A DNA stretch of 64,000 nt from Enterococcus wangshanyuanii (GTDB taxonomy: Bacteria; Bacillota; Bacilli; Lactobacillales; Enterococcaceae): NCBI RefSeq assembly GCF_002197645.1, contig NZ_CP021876.1, positions 62,001-126,000 of the forward strand. Direction: 5' to 3'. The notes below the pieces were generated by a model, which was given only the letters and a program-made list of their open reading frames with translations, had not been told where the DNA came from and made no database searches. Each line of letters opens with the position of its first letter. Position 1 is the stretch's first letter. This document shows positions 26,676 through 36,199 of the stretch, one piece after another. Both the position numbers and the translations under genes were made by a program.

Positions 26676-27236
26676 ATGGCCAGACAGTCAAATAGTAACA
26701 GGAAGGGTTTCAGCCCACAGAACTTATTAGCAGGTCTAGATACAGAGCTGGATAATGATATCTCCCCTACTGACAAGCCTTCAGATAATGATGAATTAAA
26801 GGAAACAATAGATGATCAATCAAAAAATGATATGGATAAAAAAGAAAAAGACGATAACCTTACTGATCTCAATAGCTTAACTGAAGAACAAATATCGGAA
26901 AACAATGCTGATACAGTGGAAGAATTAGATCATGAGAATGAAGCTCGTACAGATAAAATACAATCACAAAGACCTTCTGAAACGACCAATATCGAAGAAC
27001 CAACGAGACCATCGTTAGATGACTTAGTGAACAAAGTTGAGTCCAAAAAAGCCCAAGAGAATGTCTATTTACATGAAGATGTTAAGGATGATTTAGAGGT
27101 ATTTGGAAAGCTTATTGGGAAAAATAACGGTGGGAAATCTTTTGTTGTTGAGACCGCCCTGCTAGAATATTTTGAACGAAATAGTGACTATTTAGAAATT
27201 GCTCGGAGTAAATATGGTAAGAAAAAGAAGAGATAA
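26676..27236 (+). CDS. PrgO/RepC-like centromere-binding partner (module 1)
   Basis: 186 residues, 20 bp after ParA. A long Asp/Glu/Asn-rich disordered middle and a C-terminal domain (VYLHEDVKDDLEVFGKLIGK, then SFVVETALLEYFE) with ribbon-helix-helix character. Such proteins bind the repeats that flank the operon and stimulate ParA. Same architecture as 40410-40931 in module 2. Confidence 0.7.
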   Translation: MARQSNSNRKGFSPQNLLAGLDTELDNDISPTDKPSDNDELKETIDDQSKNDMDKKEKDDNLTDLNSLTEEQISENNADTVEELDHENEARTDKIQSQRPSETTNIEEPTRPSLDDLVNKVESKKAQENVYLHEDVKDDLEVFGKLIGKNNGGKSFVVETALLEYFERNSDYLEIARSKYGKKKKR

Positions 27237-27244
27237 AATACGAT

Positions 27245-27281
27245 AGACCCAAGGAATGTAAAGTTCTTAGGGTCTTTTTTT
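27245..27281 (+). terminator. Terminator of partition operon 1
   Basis: AGACCCAAG...CTTAGGGTCT with T7 run. Confidence 0.85.
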
Positions 27282-27288
27282 CACTAGC

Positions 27289-27515
27289 ATAAACATTAGC
27301 GTACATATTCTCAACGTCAATCACATTAACGTTATCGATATTGACTATAATAATGTAGTTGTTAATATTAATGTTATTGTTAACGTTAATATTAATGCTA
27401 GCAACAGTAATATCATTAATAAGGATAATTATAACGTTGATAACAATATAGTTAATGTTATTGTCATTGAAAATATAAATGATAGTGATAACAATAATGA
27501 CAATATTATCCATAG
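27289..27515. repeat. Downstream 6-bp phased repeats (candidate centromere, module 1)
   Basis: About 225 bp that read in register as AT-rich hexamers: cacatt aacgtt atcgat, later gttgtt aatatt aatgtt attgtt aacgtt aatatt aatgct, and aacaat aatgac aatatt. AANNTT is the commonest form and is itself palindromic. The 6-bp phase is held with few slips. No gene is credible here. 27,520-27,690 shows nothing further that I can support. Confidence 0.6.
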
Positions 27516-27691
27516 CGTTTAATCGTTAAACGAATAAAACATAATAAAAGATAATCACTTTACGATTATTCGGAAACGTGGTATCATTAGTCAGTATAAA
27601 AACGACTAAAATGACATACGAACAAACGAAATTTTAATTAAGTTCAGTATTTACAAAATATATGAACTAGGTTAATGTATATTCGAACAAT

Positions 27692-27819
27692 AAAAAAAAG
27701 AGACCTAAAATTAATTTGATTGGAGTCAAACTAATTTTTAGAAATCACATACCCAAACTATGTGTTCCACTTGTCTCAATTTGTGTAAGTATATAAGTGT
27801 TTTAACCGGCACTTTTATT
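27692..27819 (-). ncRNA. Inc18-type countertranscript RNA (RNAIII-like), copy 1
   Basis: Minus-strand promoter TTGTAT-17 bp-TATAAT (27849-27854 and 27826-27831). The RNA would be about 128 nt, close to pIP501 RNAIII (136 nt as I recall). It contains the hairpin CACATAG-TTTGGG-TATGTG and ends in a stem AATTAGTTTGA / TCAAATTAATT followed by a T-run. It is antisense to the rep leader and would favour the attenuator at 27934. Confidence 0.6.
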
Positions 27820-27933
27820 GATATTATTATACCAAATTTTGACAAAAAATACAATAGATTTAGGCTTATTTGTTGCGCAAAAATGGCTATTTTGCTAGTT
27901 TTTGGTAATAAATTTATTAAATCCAGTATTCGT

Positions 27934-27968
27934 GAGGACACAAGGGTTACTTTGTGTCCTCTTTTTTT
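27934..27968 (+). promoter_or_regulatory. Transcription attenuator in the rep leader, copy 1
   Basis: GAGGACACAA / TTGTGTCCTC stem followed by TTTTTTT, ending directly before the rep Shine-Dalgarno. In Inc18 plasmids the antisense RNA promotes termination at such a site, limiting Rep synthesis and copy number. Confidence 0.75.
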
Positions 27969-27983
27969 GGAAAGGAAACCAAA

Positions 27984-29519
27984 ATGAGCGTACTGAAGCA
28001 AGACCTAAATCTTATTTATGCTGCCATTCTAAAGGGTGGATTAAGACAATATAAATATAAAAATAGCAACTTGCGCTCATTTGTTCAGCAACCAGAGGGA
28101 AAAAAGGGTGCTATATTTGGTTTCCGATCAAAAGAAGCAATGAATATGGCTCGTGGTGTAGTGTTAACCTCTGAAGAAGCTCTTTGGGAAAATGAAAACT
28201 CGTTTACTCATTGGACGCCAAACGTGTTTAGATATGGTACCTACACAGACGATCGTAGACTCTTTGTAACAGGGCACAAGGATCAAAACTTAAAACAGAT
28301 AAACACGTTCATGATCGATATCGATGTGAAAATTGGCCAATCATGCTCCGGCCAAGATATTATGGATCGCAGCATGGACTTAGGGTTTATACCCACTATG
28401 ATTTTGGAAACTCCAGGAGGTTACCAGGTATATTATGTGCTGGAAAATCCCTGGTTTATTTCGAGTGCAAATGGCTATAACTCAGTAAAAATTGCAAGAA
28501 ACGTTTCGAATAATTTAAGACGATATTTCGCTGAAGAACTGCCGGTTGATATGGGCTGTAATCATTTTGGAATCGCTCGAATACCTAGACACGACAACAT
28601 TTTACAGTACAATCCTGAAATGACTTATGATATGCAAACTTTGATTGACTGGTCATTTAAATACTCAGCAGATAACCAAATTGACATAGAAAGACCTAAG
28701 CTATTTCTGTTGCCTAAAAAAAGTAAGCAAAAGGATGCAGCTTGGGTTGATCAGCTGCTTAATAACACACAAATCGAAGGAGATAAGGGTCTACTAGGAC
28801 GTAATAGTGCTATTTTCACGATGGCATTGGCTTATTATTCTTCCGGAGAATCACTAGAAAATTGTTACGACGATATGGATCAATTCAACACTAATTTAGG
28901 CAATAAAGCTTTGAAAGATTCTGAAGTTAGACGTGCGGTTGAATCAGCATACTCAGGAAGATATCACCAAGCAGAACAAGAAAAAATCGATTTACTTATC
29001 GAAAGTTGGGGTGCAGAGAAGGCTTCTAAGGCTCCATTTAGCAAAAGAAAAGGGGACAGTGGGTATAGAAGTCACCCAAGTACCTGGTATAAATTCAAAA
29101 AAGATCGATCAGAGAGAAAATACTCTCACAAACATGAGTGGAAAGCTGATTTGTTGGCTTTTTTGAAGGAAAAAAGTTATACGTATAAACCGTATTTCGT
29201 GACGACCAAAAGAGAAATTACTGAAGAACTGAAGATCCCTAGTCGATCATTGGACAAAGTACTTAAAGAGTTGCAGCAAGAAGGACGTATTTTTTTCACT
29301 GTGAAAGCTGGTAGAGGTGGTGGAATTAGGATGGCTACAAGAAATGCCTTGATCCAAACAATACTGCACGTAAAAAAAGAAGTACAAGCAGCATATGTAG
29401 AGTCCATTTTAAGCGTCTTTCCCTGGGCAGGTAACTTAGTTAATCAATATTTTAACCAACCAAAAAGCAGAGAAAAACGCTATATACAGCTGGAATTAGG
29501 AGGCTTGGACACAGGTTAA
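27984..29519 (+). CDS. Inc18-type replication initiator (RepR/RepE-like), copy 1
   Basis: 511 residues from ATG 27984 (GGAAAGG upstream); an in-frame TTG at 27954 lies inside the attenuator and is rejected. Closely follows pAMbeta1 RepE / pIP501 RepR in order and motifs: the SEEALWENENSFTHWTPNV region, QINTFMIDIDV, GYQVYYVLENPW, CNHFGIARIPR, a primase-type C-terminal domain, TTKREI, and the closing Asp-Thr-Gly. Rep binds the origin just downstream of its own gene and starts theta replication. A second copy lies at 36860-38395 in reverse orientation. Confidence 0.92.
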   Translation: MSVLKQDLNLIYAAILKGGLRQYKYKNSNLRSFVQQPEGKKGAIFGFRSKEAMNMARGVVLTSEEALWENENSFTHWTPNVFRYGTYTDDRRLFVTGHKDQNLKQINTFMIDIDVKIGQSCSGQDIMDRSMDLGFIPTMILETPGGYQVYYVLENPWFISSANGYNSVKIARNVSNNLRRYFAEELPVDMGCNHFGIARIPRHDNILQYNPEMTYDMQTLIDWSFKYSADNQIDIERPKLFLLPKKSKQKDAAWVDQLLNNTQIEGDKGLLGRNSAIFTMALAYYSSGESLENCYDDMDQFNTNLGNKALKDSEVRRAVESAYSGRYHQAEQEKIDLLIESWGAEKASKAPFSKRKGDSGYRSHPSTWYKFKKDRSERKYSHKHEWKADLLAFLKEKSYTYKPYFVTTKREITEELKIPSRSLDKVLKELQQEGRIFFTVKAGRGGGIRMATRNALIQTILHVKKEVQAAYVESILSVFPWAGNLVNQYFNQPKSREKRYIQLELGGLDTG

Positions 29520-29562
29520 AATAAAACGCGCAAATTGCCTATTACTTTATATCTATGATACG
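29517..29562 (+). other. Candidate replication origin, copy 1
   Basis: In pAMbeta1 and pIP501 the origin lies immediately after the rep stop. Here the first 45 bp after rep (GCAAATTGCC, then TTACTTTATATCT, then GATACG) are conserved with the second copy, after which the two diverge sharply. 29,570-29,780 contains no convincing gene. Confidence 0.5.
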
Positions 29563-29786
29563 TTTTCTTCTTGTGGTACGATTATGTCTGTTCTTTCTGT
29601 ATTTGTTGTTTATGATTTTGTTAGTGCTATTTATTTTACTCATAAAAATTAAAGGTTTAGAGGATGTGACAAGACGGGTTCCTATTTAATGTATCTGTAA
29701 GTAGCTCTATGGTATTTTTTATGTTTGAATGTAATTACCCATTGTTAGTGTATTAAGAAAACTATTATTATTTGAGGAGAAATTAA

Positions 29787-30932
29787 ATGGAAAATGTTGT
29801 CAATATTTTTGATGAAGAGAAACAAATTATTCTGATTGGTACTAATCATGTGGAACAAAGTAGTGTTGAACTTGTTCAACAAATAATTGAGCAGGAGCAG
29901 CCGGATACAGTTTGTATAGAGTTGGATGAAAAACGTTTTGAAAAATACACTCAGCCTAAAATGTGGGCGGAGATGGACATTATTAAAGTTATAAAATCAG
30001 GAAAATTACCTGTGCTGTTTTTCGAAGTTTTGTATTCTGCATTTCAACGGAAATTGGCTTCAAATGTTGGTACCAAAGCAGGTGGAGAAATGTCTCAGGC
30101 AATTACTAGTGCGAATAAAATCGATGCGAAAATAGAACTAATTGATCGAGATTCTCAAATTACATTTAAACGTTTGTGGCGGAACCTTTCATTTTGGCAA
30201 AAGCCGAAGTTATTCGGTGCATTTGGAAACGAATTTGACATGGCTGAACAGGATAATTTAGCTGATTTACTAGAGTCTGAAAATTTTGAGAATGTATTTG
30301 TTAACATACGAGAAAAGTTTCCTAGTGTATATAAAGATATGATTAGTGACAGAGATCAGTATATGGCAAGCAGACTCACTGATTCAAAAGGGAAAAAGAT
30401 TGTTGCGGTTGTCGGTAGAGCACACTTAGAAGGGATAAAAAATAATTTTGGTAATAGAATTAACATTTCTGAGTTGAACACAATCCCACCTAAAAGACTG
30501 AGCAGTAAAGTTTTAGAATGGGTATTTCCAATGTTAATAATTGCATTATTAGGTGTGTCATTTTTATCTGGTACTACGGTTGGTATTCAACAGTTAATCC
30601 GATGGTTTATGTGGAATGGTGGATTAGCAGCACTTTTTACATTACTAGCTTTAGGTCATCCATTAACTATATTGACTGCATTAATTACAGCACCTATAGG
30701 AGCGTTAAGTCCTGTTCTTTCTGTTGGTGTTTTTACTGCTATTGTTGAAGCTACTGTAAGAAAGCCACGTGTTAATGATTTTTTAAAAGTTCAAGATGAT
30801 TTAAAGAAAATTTCTACGGTTTATAAAAATAGAGTTTTAAGGGTTATTTTAGTGTTCTTTTTTGCTAATATTGGTGGAGCAATAGGCAATATTGTTGGTG
30901 GATTAGACATTATAAAAAGTTTATTAAATTGA
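29787..30932 (+). CDS. traB: TraB-family protein (pheromone shutdown type)
   Basis: 381 residues. N-terminal TraB/TIKI-like domain with GTNHVEQSS, CIELDEKRF, the ELIDRD segment and VAVVGRAHLEGI; then three hydrophobic segments from about residue 245. In pAD1 and pCF10 (PrgY) TraB reduces the host's own sex pheromone so that donors do not induce themselves. Good RBS (GAGGAG). It runs into traC with a 4-bp overlap of frames or close spacing. Probably intact. Confidence 0.88.
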   Translation: MENVVNIFDEEKQIILIGTNHVEQSSVELVQQIIEQEQPDTVCIELDEKRFEKYTQPKMWAEMDIIKVIKSGKLPVLFFEVLYSAFQRKLASNVGTKAGGEMSQAITSANKIDAKIELIDRDSQITFKRLWRNLSFWQKPKLFGAFGNEFDMAEQDNLADLLESENFENVFVNIREKFPSVYKDMISDRDQYMASRLTDSKGKKIVAVVGRAHLEGIKNNFGNRINISELNTIPPKRLSSKVLEWVFPMLIIALLGVSFLSGTTVGIQQLIRWFMWNGGLAALFTLLALGHPLTILTALITAPIGALSPVLSVGVFTAIVEATVRKPRVNDFLKVQDDLKKISTVYKNRVLRVILVFFFANIGGAIGNIVGGLDIIKSLLN

Positions 30933-30943
30933 GGGGATATGTT

Positions 30944-32191
30944 ATGAAAAAGAGTATTTCAATAATTATAACTATTTTTTTAGGCAGTTTGTTAGTTGGT
31001 TGTAGTAAGGAAAATCAAAAAAATTCAACGGATTATCAAGTTATGAAAAGGGCGGAAGCTACTGAACTGTTATCTGTGGATATTTCTTTAGCAACTGATA
31101 CAGTTAGCCATACTGCATTGTATAATACGTATGAAGGGTTATATCGGTTAGGAAGTTCAAACGAAGTGATCCCTGCAGGTGCAACCAAACTACCACAAGT
31201 TAGTGAAGATGGACGAAAGTATACAATCGAATTGAATAAAAAATCTAAATGGTCTGATGACAAGCCTGTAACAGCAAAAGATTATGTTTTTTCTTGGCAA
31301 AGAACAATTGATCCTCAAACAGAATCACAATATGCACAACTATTTTCAAACATAAAAAACGCAAAAAAAATTATGACTAAAGAATTAAAACCTACCGAAT
31401 TGGGAATTAAAGCTATTGACGATTATAAGTTAGAGATAGAACTAGAATCAGCAACGCCCTACTTTCAAAATCTTTTAGCATTTCCTAATTTTTTTCCACA
31501 GCGAGAAGATATAGTAAAAAAATATGGTTCTGAGTATGCTACAACCTCGCAAAAAGCTGTTTATAACGGTGCTTTCACTTTAACTAATTATGATGCAAGT
31601 TCAGGTGGAGCAACAAAGTGGACATATAAAAAAAATCAGAACTATTGGGATAGATCAAAAGTTAAACTTGATAAAATTGAAAACACAGTGGTTAAAGATG
31701 CAGGAACTGCCTTTGCTATGTATGAGTCAGGAAAACTAGATGAAACTTATCTTTTAGGAGAGTATGTAAATCAAAATAAAGGTGAAAAAGAAGTGATAAC
31801 CATTTTGAAACCTTCAACATACTATTTACAATTTAATATGATTGATAAAGATTCTTTTTTGTCAAACAAAGAAGTTAGACAAGCAATGTCCAGTATTACA
31901 AACAGAAAAGAAATAGTTGAAAATGTATTAAATAATGGCTCAAGAGAAGCGATCTCATTTGTACCTAAAGGCGTATATTATAATCCTGATACTGGAGAAG
32001 ATTTCTCTGAAACATATGAGCCCAAAATGGAATATAATGTTAAAAATGGAGTAGACACTTGGAACAAGGTTTTTAACAATCAAAAAATGGAAATTAAATT
32101 ATTAATCCCTGATGATGACGGAATAAAAAAAGTAGCAGAGTATTTACAAGAGTCGGGGTTCACGTATCAATGGAACGAAATTTTACTCTAA
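30944..32191 (+). pseudogene. traC: traC (pheromone-binding lipoprotein), truncated by transposon
   Basis: Starts at ATG 30944 behind GAGGGGA with signal peptide and lipobox LLVGC. OppA-like (SBP family 5) body: VSHTALYNTYEGLYRLG, WSDDKPVTAKDYVFSWQRTIDP, YYLQFNM. TraC/PrgZ proteins run to about 545 residues and capture pheromone for the oligopeptide permease. Here the frame enters the transposon end after about residue 402, and the last codons (WNEILL) are transposon sequence. The C-terminal quarter is not elsewhere in the window. Confidence 0.85.
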
Positions 32192-32327
32192 GATTTCTTA
32201 CATGAATTTGTAAACCCTATAAAATCAACGTTTCTAAATTTAATTATGAGAACTTACTCATTTTACAGAGGTTTTCTCTCGGAACAATGGAACGAAATTT
32301 TACGGTAGGGGTTAAAACACGAACAAT

Positions 32328-32362
32328 AAAAAGAGCTATCTATCTTTTTTAGATAAATAGCT
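32328..32362 (-). terminator. Terminator after tnpA
   Basis: AGCTATTTATCT / AGATAGATAGCT stem followed by CTTTTTA on the minus strand, 7 bp past the tnpA stop. Confidence 0.7.
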
Positions 32363-32368
32363 GTGTGA

Positions 32369-35362
32369 TTATTGTCCTAAGGGACGAAATTCTCCTTCGT
32401 TTAATTGCTCATTATATTTGAAAGAATATTTCCCCATGAAATTAATGTGTTCTGATACTAGAGGGGAAGAGAATTGAAGAACTTCTTCTTGTATTTGGTT
32501 CTCTGAATTAGCTTCCTGAAGTTGTTCTATAGCTTTTTCCATATAAAGCGTGTTCCAATAAATAATTATATTTGCAACAAGTCCTAAAGCGTTTAATTGG
32601 TTTTCCATACCATCAAAATAGCTTTGATAGATTCGTCCATTTTTACCATAGCATATTTTTCTATACAAGCTATGGCGAGATTCTCCTTTATTCAGTTGTT
32701 CTAGAATATTTCGTGCGTATTCTTCATCAGATAGATATCTGAGTTGATGTTTTGTTTTAAATATTTTTCCAACTTCAATTAATGCACGCCCCAATGGAGT
32801 AGGATTTCCTTGATGTTGGAGAGCACGAATAAGATAGCTGGCTTGGACGGTTCCTGATTTTAGAGAACCTGCAATTCGTAAGATATCATCCCACTCTTGC
32901 TCTATAATTGTTGTATTTATAGTATTTTTTGAATGTTCGTTCAGAATTTTGTAATTAGCATTTTTGTCTATTCTCCATATTTTTGTTTCGTTTGCTTTAG
33001 CTATTCGGGGGCTAAATTGAAAACCTAGTATTCCAAATAATCCAAATACAAGATCACTGTATCCAGCAGTATCAGTCATTATCTGACTAGGTGTTAATGT
33101 ACTTGTTTGATTTAACAGTCCTTCAAGCAAATAGACTGAATCTCTAATCGTCCCAGAAATAACCATACCATGAAATCCAACATAGGAATCAGATAGAAAG
33201 TTATAGTATGTGATCCCTTTACCTCGACCAAAATATTTAGGGTTCCGTCCTGAATGTAGAGATTTCTTTGGTGTAGTAAAGCGTATACCGTCCGCTGAAG
33301 CCATATCTCCTGTTCCCCATATATAAGGTAAAGCAAGTTTCTGATAGGCGTCTACGACCTTATTATTGGCTGCTGTTAAAGTATCTAATCGTATATAGTT
33401 TTGATTGACGTAGGATAAGCGGTCATTTTTTAAACTTTCTGTACTCTTCTTAGCAACGGGTGACAGCCCTATATTGCACGCTTCAGCTAATAACACTGCT
33501 AAGATACTTATATCCAGCTCTTTCATACGCGATCGATTTTCATTTAAATGTGAAAAACACTCTGTAAGCCTTAGTCGCTGATTTACCTCTAATAATATTT
33601 CAGGAAGGTCAACAATGGGAAGATTTCTATGAATTTCCTCAATAAGACGTGGTTTAGATAAACTTTGTCTTTTTAGCGGACTAATAATCAATTCTGTTTG
33701 TCCATTTTTTTCCTCTATCCTAGCCATGTTGCTATTATTCCAGTTTTTTAGTGTTTCTCTATAAGACATTTCTAAACTGATTTTAAAATCTTCTACAGCA
33801 ATAGCTCCGTCCTCTGCAAGACCTAACTGATTTACAAAGGATTTTCTTTGCTCATTCCATACATTTTTAGGTATTAGATTTTGCAATGGATCATTATATC
33901 TATGACTATAAGGGACATAAACAGTATGTGTCTTTATGCCTTTTATAAAAAGTTCCATAGCAGCAATTATGATTCCTTTATTAGCATATGCTTGATTTTT
34001 ATCGATAAAATTATGCCACTTGGTTGGCAGATAGTCTTGTATTTTTTCAAAATCTTGATATCGAAGAAATAGATCTCCTTTATCTCTTAAAAAAGACCAA
34101 ATATAAGCTACTGGACTATCTTTATCACTAACTAAAAAAGGAATATGAGCAAGAATATCCGGAAGTAACCTTTTAAATTTTGAAAATGAGTTTAATAATT
34201 CTTTGATTGCCACAGGTTCTTTATCCGAACTCACAATACGTTTTACTTTTGACACAGCTGCTACTATCTCTTGTTTCTCGCGTAGCTCTAAAACATAATC
34301 TAACAGCTTCTCAGGTGGAGTTTGTTCGTCAATCAGATCCTCTACAATATGAGACAGCATGGCTGCTGCATTGTCCAAATCTTTTAGTGATCGGAGTCGT
34401 TCTTGCTGTTCCTTTTTCTTTGCAAGGTTGATAATACTAGTAAAATACTTTTCTAATGCTAATAATAATTCGTCCATAGCAACTGATCGATACTCTGCAA
34501 TAAATGAAACTAGGTAAGCTAAACGTCTACTTTCAGGCATACGCTGAATACTTTGCGATTTGGCTTTAGCTGTATACTCAGCATATAATTTTATCTTCCC
34601 TTTAGGAATCTGGCTGAAATCCCAAAAATCAACTGAAAAAGAAGCAAATTCTTTTATTCTTTGAAATCCACGTTTAATCTCATAATAAGACGGTTCTTTT
34701 AGAGGTTCTCTTAAAGCGTCCAACTTTACTGTAAACAAAGACGTTTTTCCTTCCATAAAAAACAGCGTCAATTGATTGATTCGTTCAATTTCCTTCTTAC
34801 TAGGAATATTTACAATTGCTTGCTCTATATCTTTGGTTACAGCGTCTATAATGCGCGATATAAACCGTTCGAATGTAGTAAGACCTGGGAGAATTATTTT
34901 TTCGTTTATACACTTATTCAAGAAACGATCAGCAAGAAGAGTTGTTTGCTCTGTAGAATACCAAGCACCTTCATATATCCACTGCTCTAAATAATCTAAA
35001 ACGGCTTGGTCATGGAACTGCCTGTAAGAGTATAGTTCCTGAATCATGAGTGCATGCTGCTTGATTGTAGGAATTCTTGTATAGTAAGAGAACATACGAC
35101 TTTCAATAGACAACTGCTCTGCCATGTACTCTATTACTTCATTAGGAACATTTGTTAAATCAGAAAGAAATGTTCCTAAAAATCGTACAGTCCCTAACTG
35201 TACTGCAAAACCAATTTTAGTACTATCGTTTCGCAAAGTTTTAATAATTGATTTGTCATAATCGTCCAAATGAAAGTATTTCACTAATTGTTCATCGGAA
35301 GGAAGGCCCGCATAAGATCCAAAAGACTGTTTTTGTTCTTTACTCATTATCTGTACAGGCAT
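32369..35362 (-). CDS. tnpA: Tn3-family transposase TnpA
   Basis: 997 residues, normal for the family. N-terminal DUF4158-type DNA-binding region (KYFHLDDYDKSIIK, LGTVRFLGTFL), C-terminal DDE domain with DTAGYSDLVFGLFGILG, FSPRIA and GKIFKTKHQLRYL. Its ATG directly follows the resolvase stop (TAAATG), so the two are coupled. Full length with no internal stop. Confidence 0.95.
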   Translation of the reverse strand: MPVQIMSKEQKQSFGSYAGLPSDEQLVKYFHLDDYDKSIIKTLRNDSTKIGFAVQLGTVRFLGTFLSDLTNVPNEVIEYMAEQLSIESRMFSYYTRIPTIKQHALMIQELYSYRQFHDQAVLDYLEQWIYEGAWYSTEQTTLLADRFLNKCINEKIILPGLTTFERFISRIIDAVTKDIEQAIVNIPSKKEIERINQLTLFFMEGKTSLFTVKLDALREPLKEPSYYEIKRGFQRIKEFASFSVDFWDFSQIPKGKIKLYAEYTAKAKSQSIQRMPESRRLAYLVSFIAEYRSVAMDELLLALEKYFTSIINLAKKKEQQERLRSLKDLDNAAAMLSHIVEDLIDEQTPPEKLLDYVLELREKQEIVAAVSKVKRIVSSDKEPVAIKELLNSFSKFKRLLPDILAHIPFLVSDKDSPVAYIWSFLRDKGDLFLRYQDFEKIQDYLPTKWHNFIDKNQAYANKGIIIAAMELFIKGIKTHTVYVPYSHRYNDPLQNLIPKNVWNEQRKSFVNQLGLAEDGAIAVEDFKISLEMSYRETLKNWNNSNMARIEEKNGQTELIISPLKRQSLSKPRLIEEIHRNLPIVDLPEILLEVNQRLRLTECFSHLNENRSRMKELDISILAVLLAEACNIGLSPVAKKSTESLKNDRLSYVNQNYIRLDTLTAANNKVVDAYQKLALPYIWGTGDMASADGIRFTTPKKSLHSGRNPKYFGRGKGITYYNFLSDSYVGFHGMVISGTIRDSVYLLEGLLNQTSTLTPSQIMTDTAGYSDLVFGLFGILGFQFSPRIAKANETKIWRIDKNANYKILNEHSKNTINTTIIEQEWDDILRIAGSLKSGTVQASYLIRALQHQGNPTPLGRALIEVGKIFKTKHQLRYLSDEEYARNILEQLNKGESRHSLYRKICYGKNGRIYQSYFDGMENQLNALGLVANIIIYWNTLYMEKAIEQLQEANSENQIQEEVLQFSSPLVSEHINFMGKYSFKYNEQLNEGEFRPLGQ

Positions 35363-35977
35363 TTAGTCACCTGCCATTTCTTGTTCGAACTCTTTTACTC
35401 GACGATAAAATGTGCTTGGGGACAATTCTAGTTTATTTATAGTATCAGTTGCTGTTTGCTCCCCATTTTTCCAACTAAAATACTGTCTTTTGAATTCTTC
35501 TGTTATTGCCAATTTAGGTCTACCAAAGACCGTACCAGCAGATTTTGCAATTTCAATCCCTTCAGTTTGACGCAGTTTGCTCTTCTTTCGTTCCTGATCT
35601 GCTACATAAGAAAGCATGCTCAAAAACTGATCTTCTAATAAAAGACCAATGTCCCCCATAGTTTTAAACTTTCTACTATCAAATAATTCTGAATTTTCTA
35701 GAACAATAATATCTGCTTTTATCTTTCTTGTAATATACTTCCATTCTTCAATTACACCAGAATAGTTTCTCCCTAAACGATCTAAAGAGTCTAAGTAAAC
35801 AATATCTCCAGAACGAAGCATATGAAGTAATAGTTGATACTGTGGACGATCAAACTCAGCACCTGATTGTTTATCGACAAATATATAACGAGATTCAATA
35901 CCTAAATCATTAAACTTCTGTATTTGTCGATCTAAATTTTGTTCTTTAGTGGAAACTCTAGCATAGCCAAAAAGCAT
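35363..35977 (-). CDS. tnpR: Tn3-family serine resolvase TnpR
   Basis: 204 residues. YARVSTKEQNLDRQI (nucleophile Ser 9), YLDSLDRLGRNYSG, ERKKSKLRQTEGI and a C-terminal HTH (LSPSTFYRRVKEF). Resolves cointegrates at a res site, probably in the AT-rich repeats of about 36,000-36,110 (ATGACACATATCAAAAG, TTTGACACAT, CTTTTTGACAGA). Confidence 0.93.
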   Translation of the reverse strand: MLFGYARVSTKEQNLDRQIQKFNDLGIESRYIFVDKQSGAEFDRPQYQLLLHMLRSGDIVYLDSLDRLGRNYSGVIEEWKYITRKIKADIIVLENSELFDSRKFKTMGDIGLLLEDQFLSMLSYVADQERKKSKLRQTEGIEIAKSAGTVFGRPKLAITEEFKRQYFSWKNGEQTATDTINKLELSPSTFYRRVKEFEQEMAGD

Positions 35978-35989
35978 GTTTATTTTCTC

Positions 35990-36115
35990 CTTTCATATAT
36001 CAAAATGTCATTAATAATTATGACACATATCAAAAGTGAAAAACATAGGTTTTGACACATGGTTTTGCATAAGAAAAGACTTTATCAAAAAGTATACTTT
36101 TTGACAGACCAAATT
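35990..36115. other. Candidate res site of the transposon
   Basis: Several TATCAAAA and TTTGACA units in both orientations between tnpR and the right end, the usual place for a three-subsite res region that also holds the tnpR promoter. Confidence 0.45.
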
Positions 36116-36199
36116 TAGAAAAACAAACATTATTATAGAGAAGAACCAAAACATTCGACTTTATACCGTAAAGTTTCGTTCCACTGATACCTGAACCCC

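Larger units (their letters stand above)
27692..29562 (+). repeat. Left arm of a 1.87-kb inverted duplication (rep region)
   Basis: Matches the reverse complement of 36817-38688: antisense RNA gene, leader, attenuator, rep and about 45 bp after the stop. Proteins are the same length (511) and about 94 percent identical by eye. The arms enclose 7.2 kb. Confidence 0.85.
32155..36199 (-). mobile_element. Tn3-family transposon (transposase and resolvase only)
   Basis: Ends are 38-bp inverted repeats starting GGGG: left GGGGTTCACGTATCAATGG and right GGGGTTCAGGTATCAGTGG, both continuing AACGAAA-T/C-TTTTAC-like, closely resembling the Tn3 end. Length about 4.05 kb. The 5-bp flanks differ (GAGTC and TGTTA), so there is no target duplication. 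No passenger gene. A third partial end (CAATGGAACGAAATTTTACGG) lies inside at about 32,284-32,306. Confidence 0.88.

Noticed and set aside
27112..27513. Minus-strand frame rich in Ile/Asn/Val
   Set aside because: It is a by-product of the 6-bp phased AT-rich array (a period of two codons keeps any frame open) and partly overlaps the ParB-like gene.
27281..27520. CRISPR array
   Set aside because: The repeats are 6-bp, degenerate and continuous, with no spacers or cas genes nearby.
29567..29690. Short hydrophobic frame after rep copy 1
   Set aside because: No ribosome-binding site, about 22 codons, and it lies directly after the likely origin; not supported.
30518..30748. Plus-strand frame within traB
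   Set aside because: Shadow of the membrane-segment codons of traB.
32155..36199. Tn1546- or Tn917-type resistance transposon
   Set aside because: Only tnpA and tnpR are present, ends differ from those I recall for both, and there is no passenger gene.
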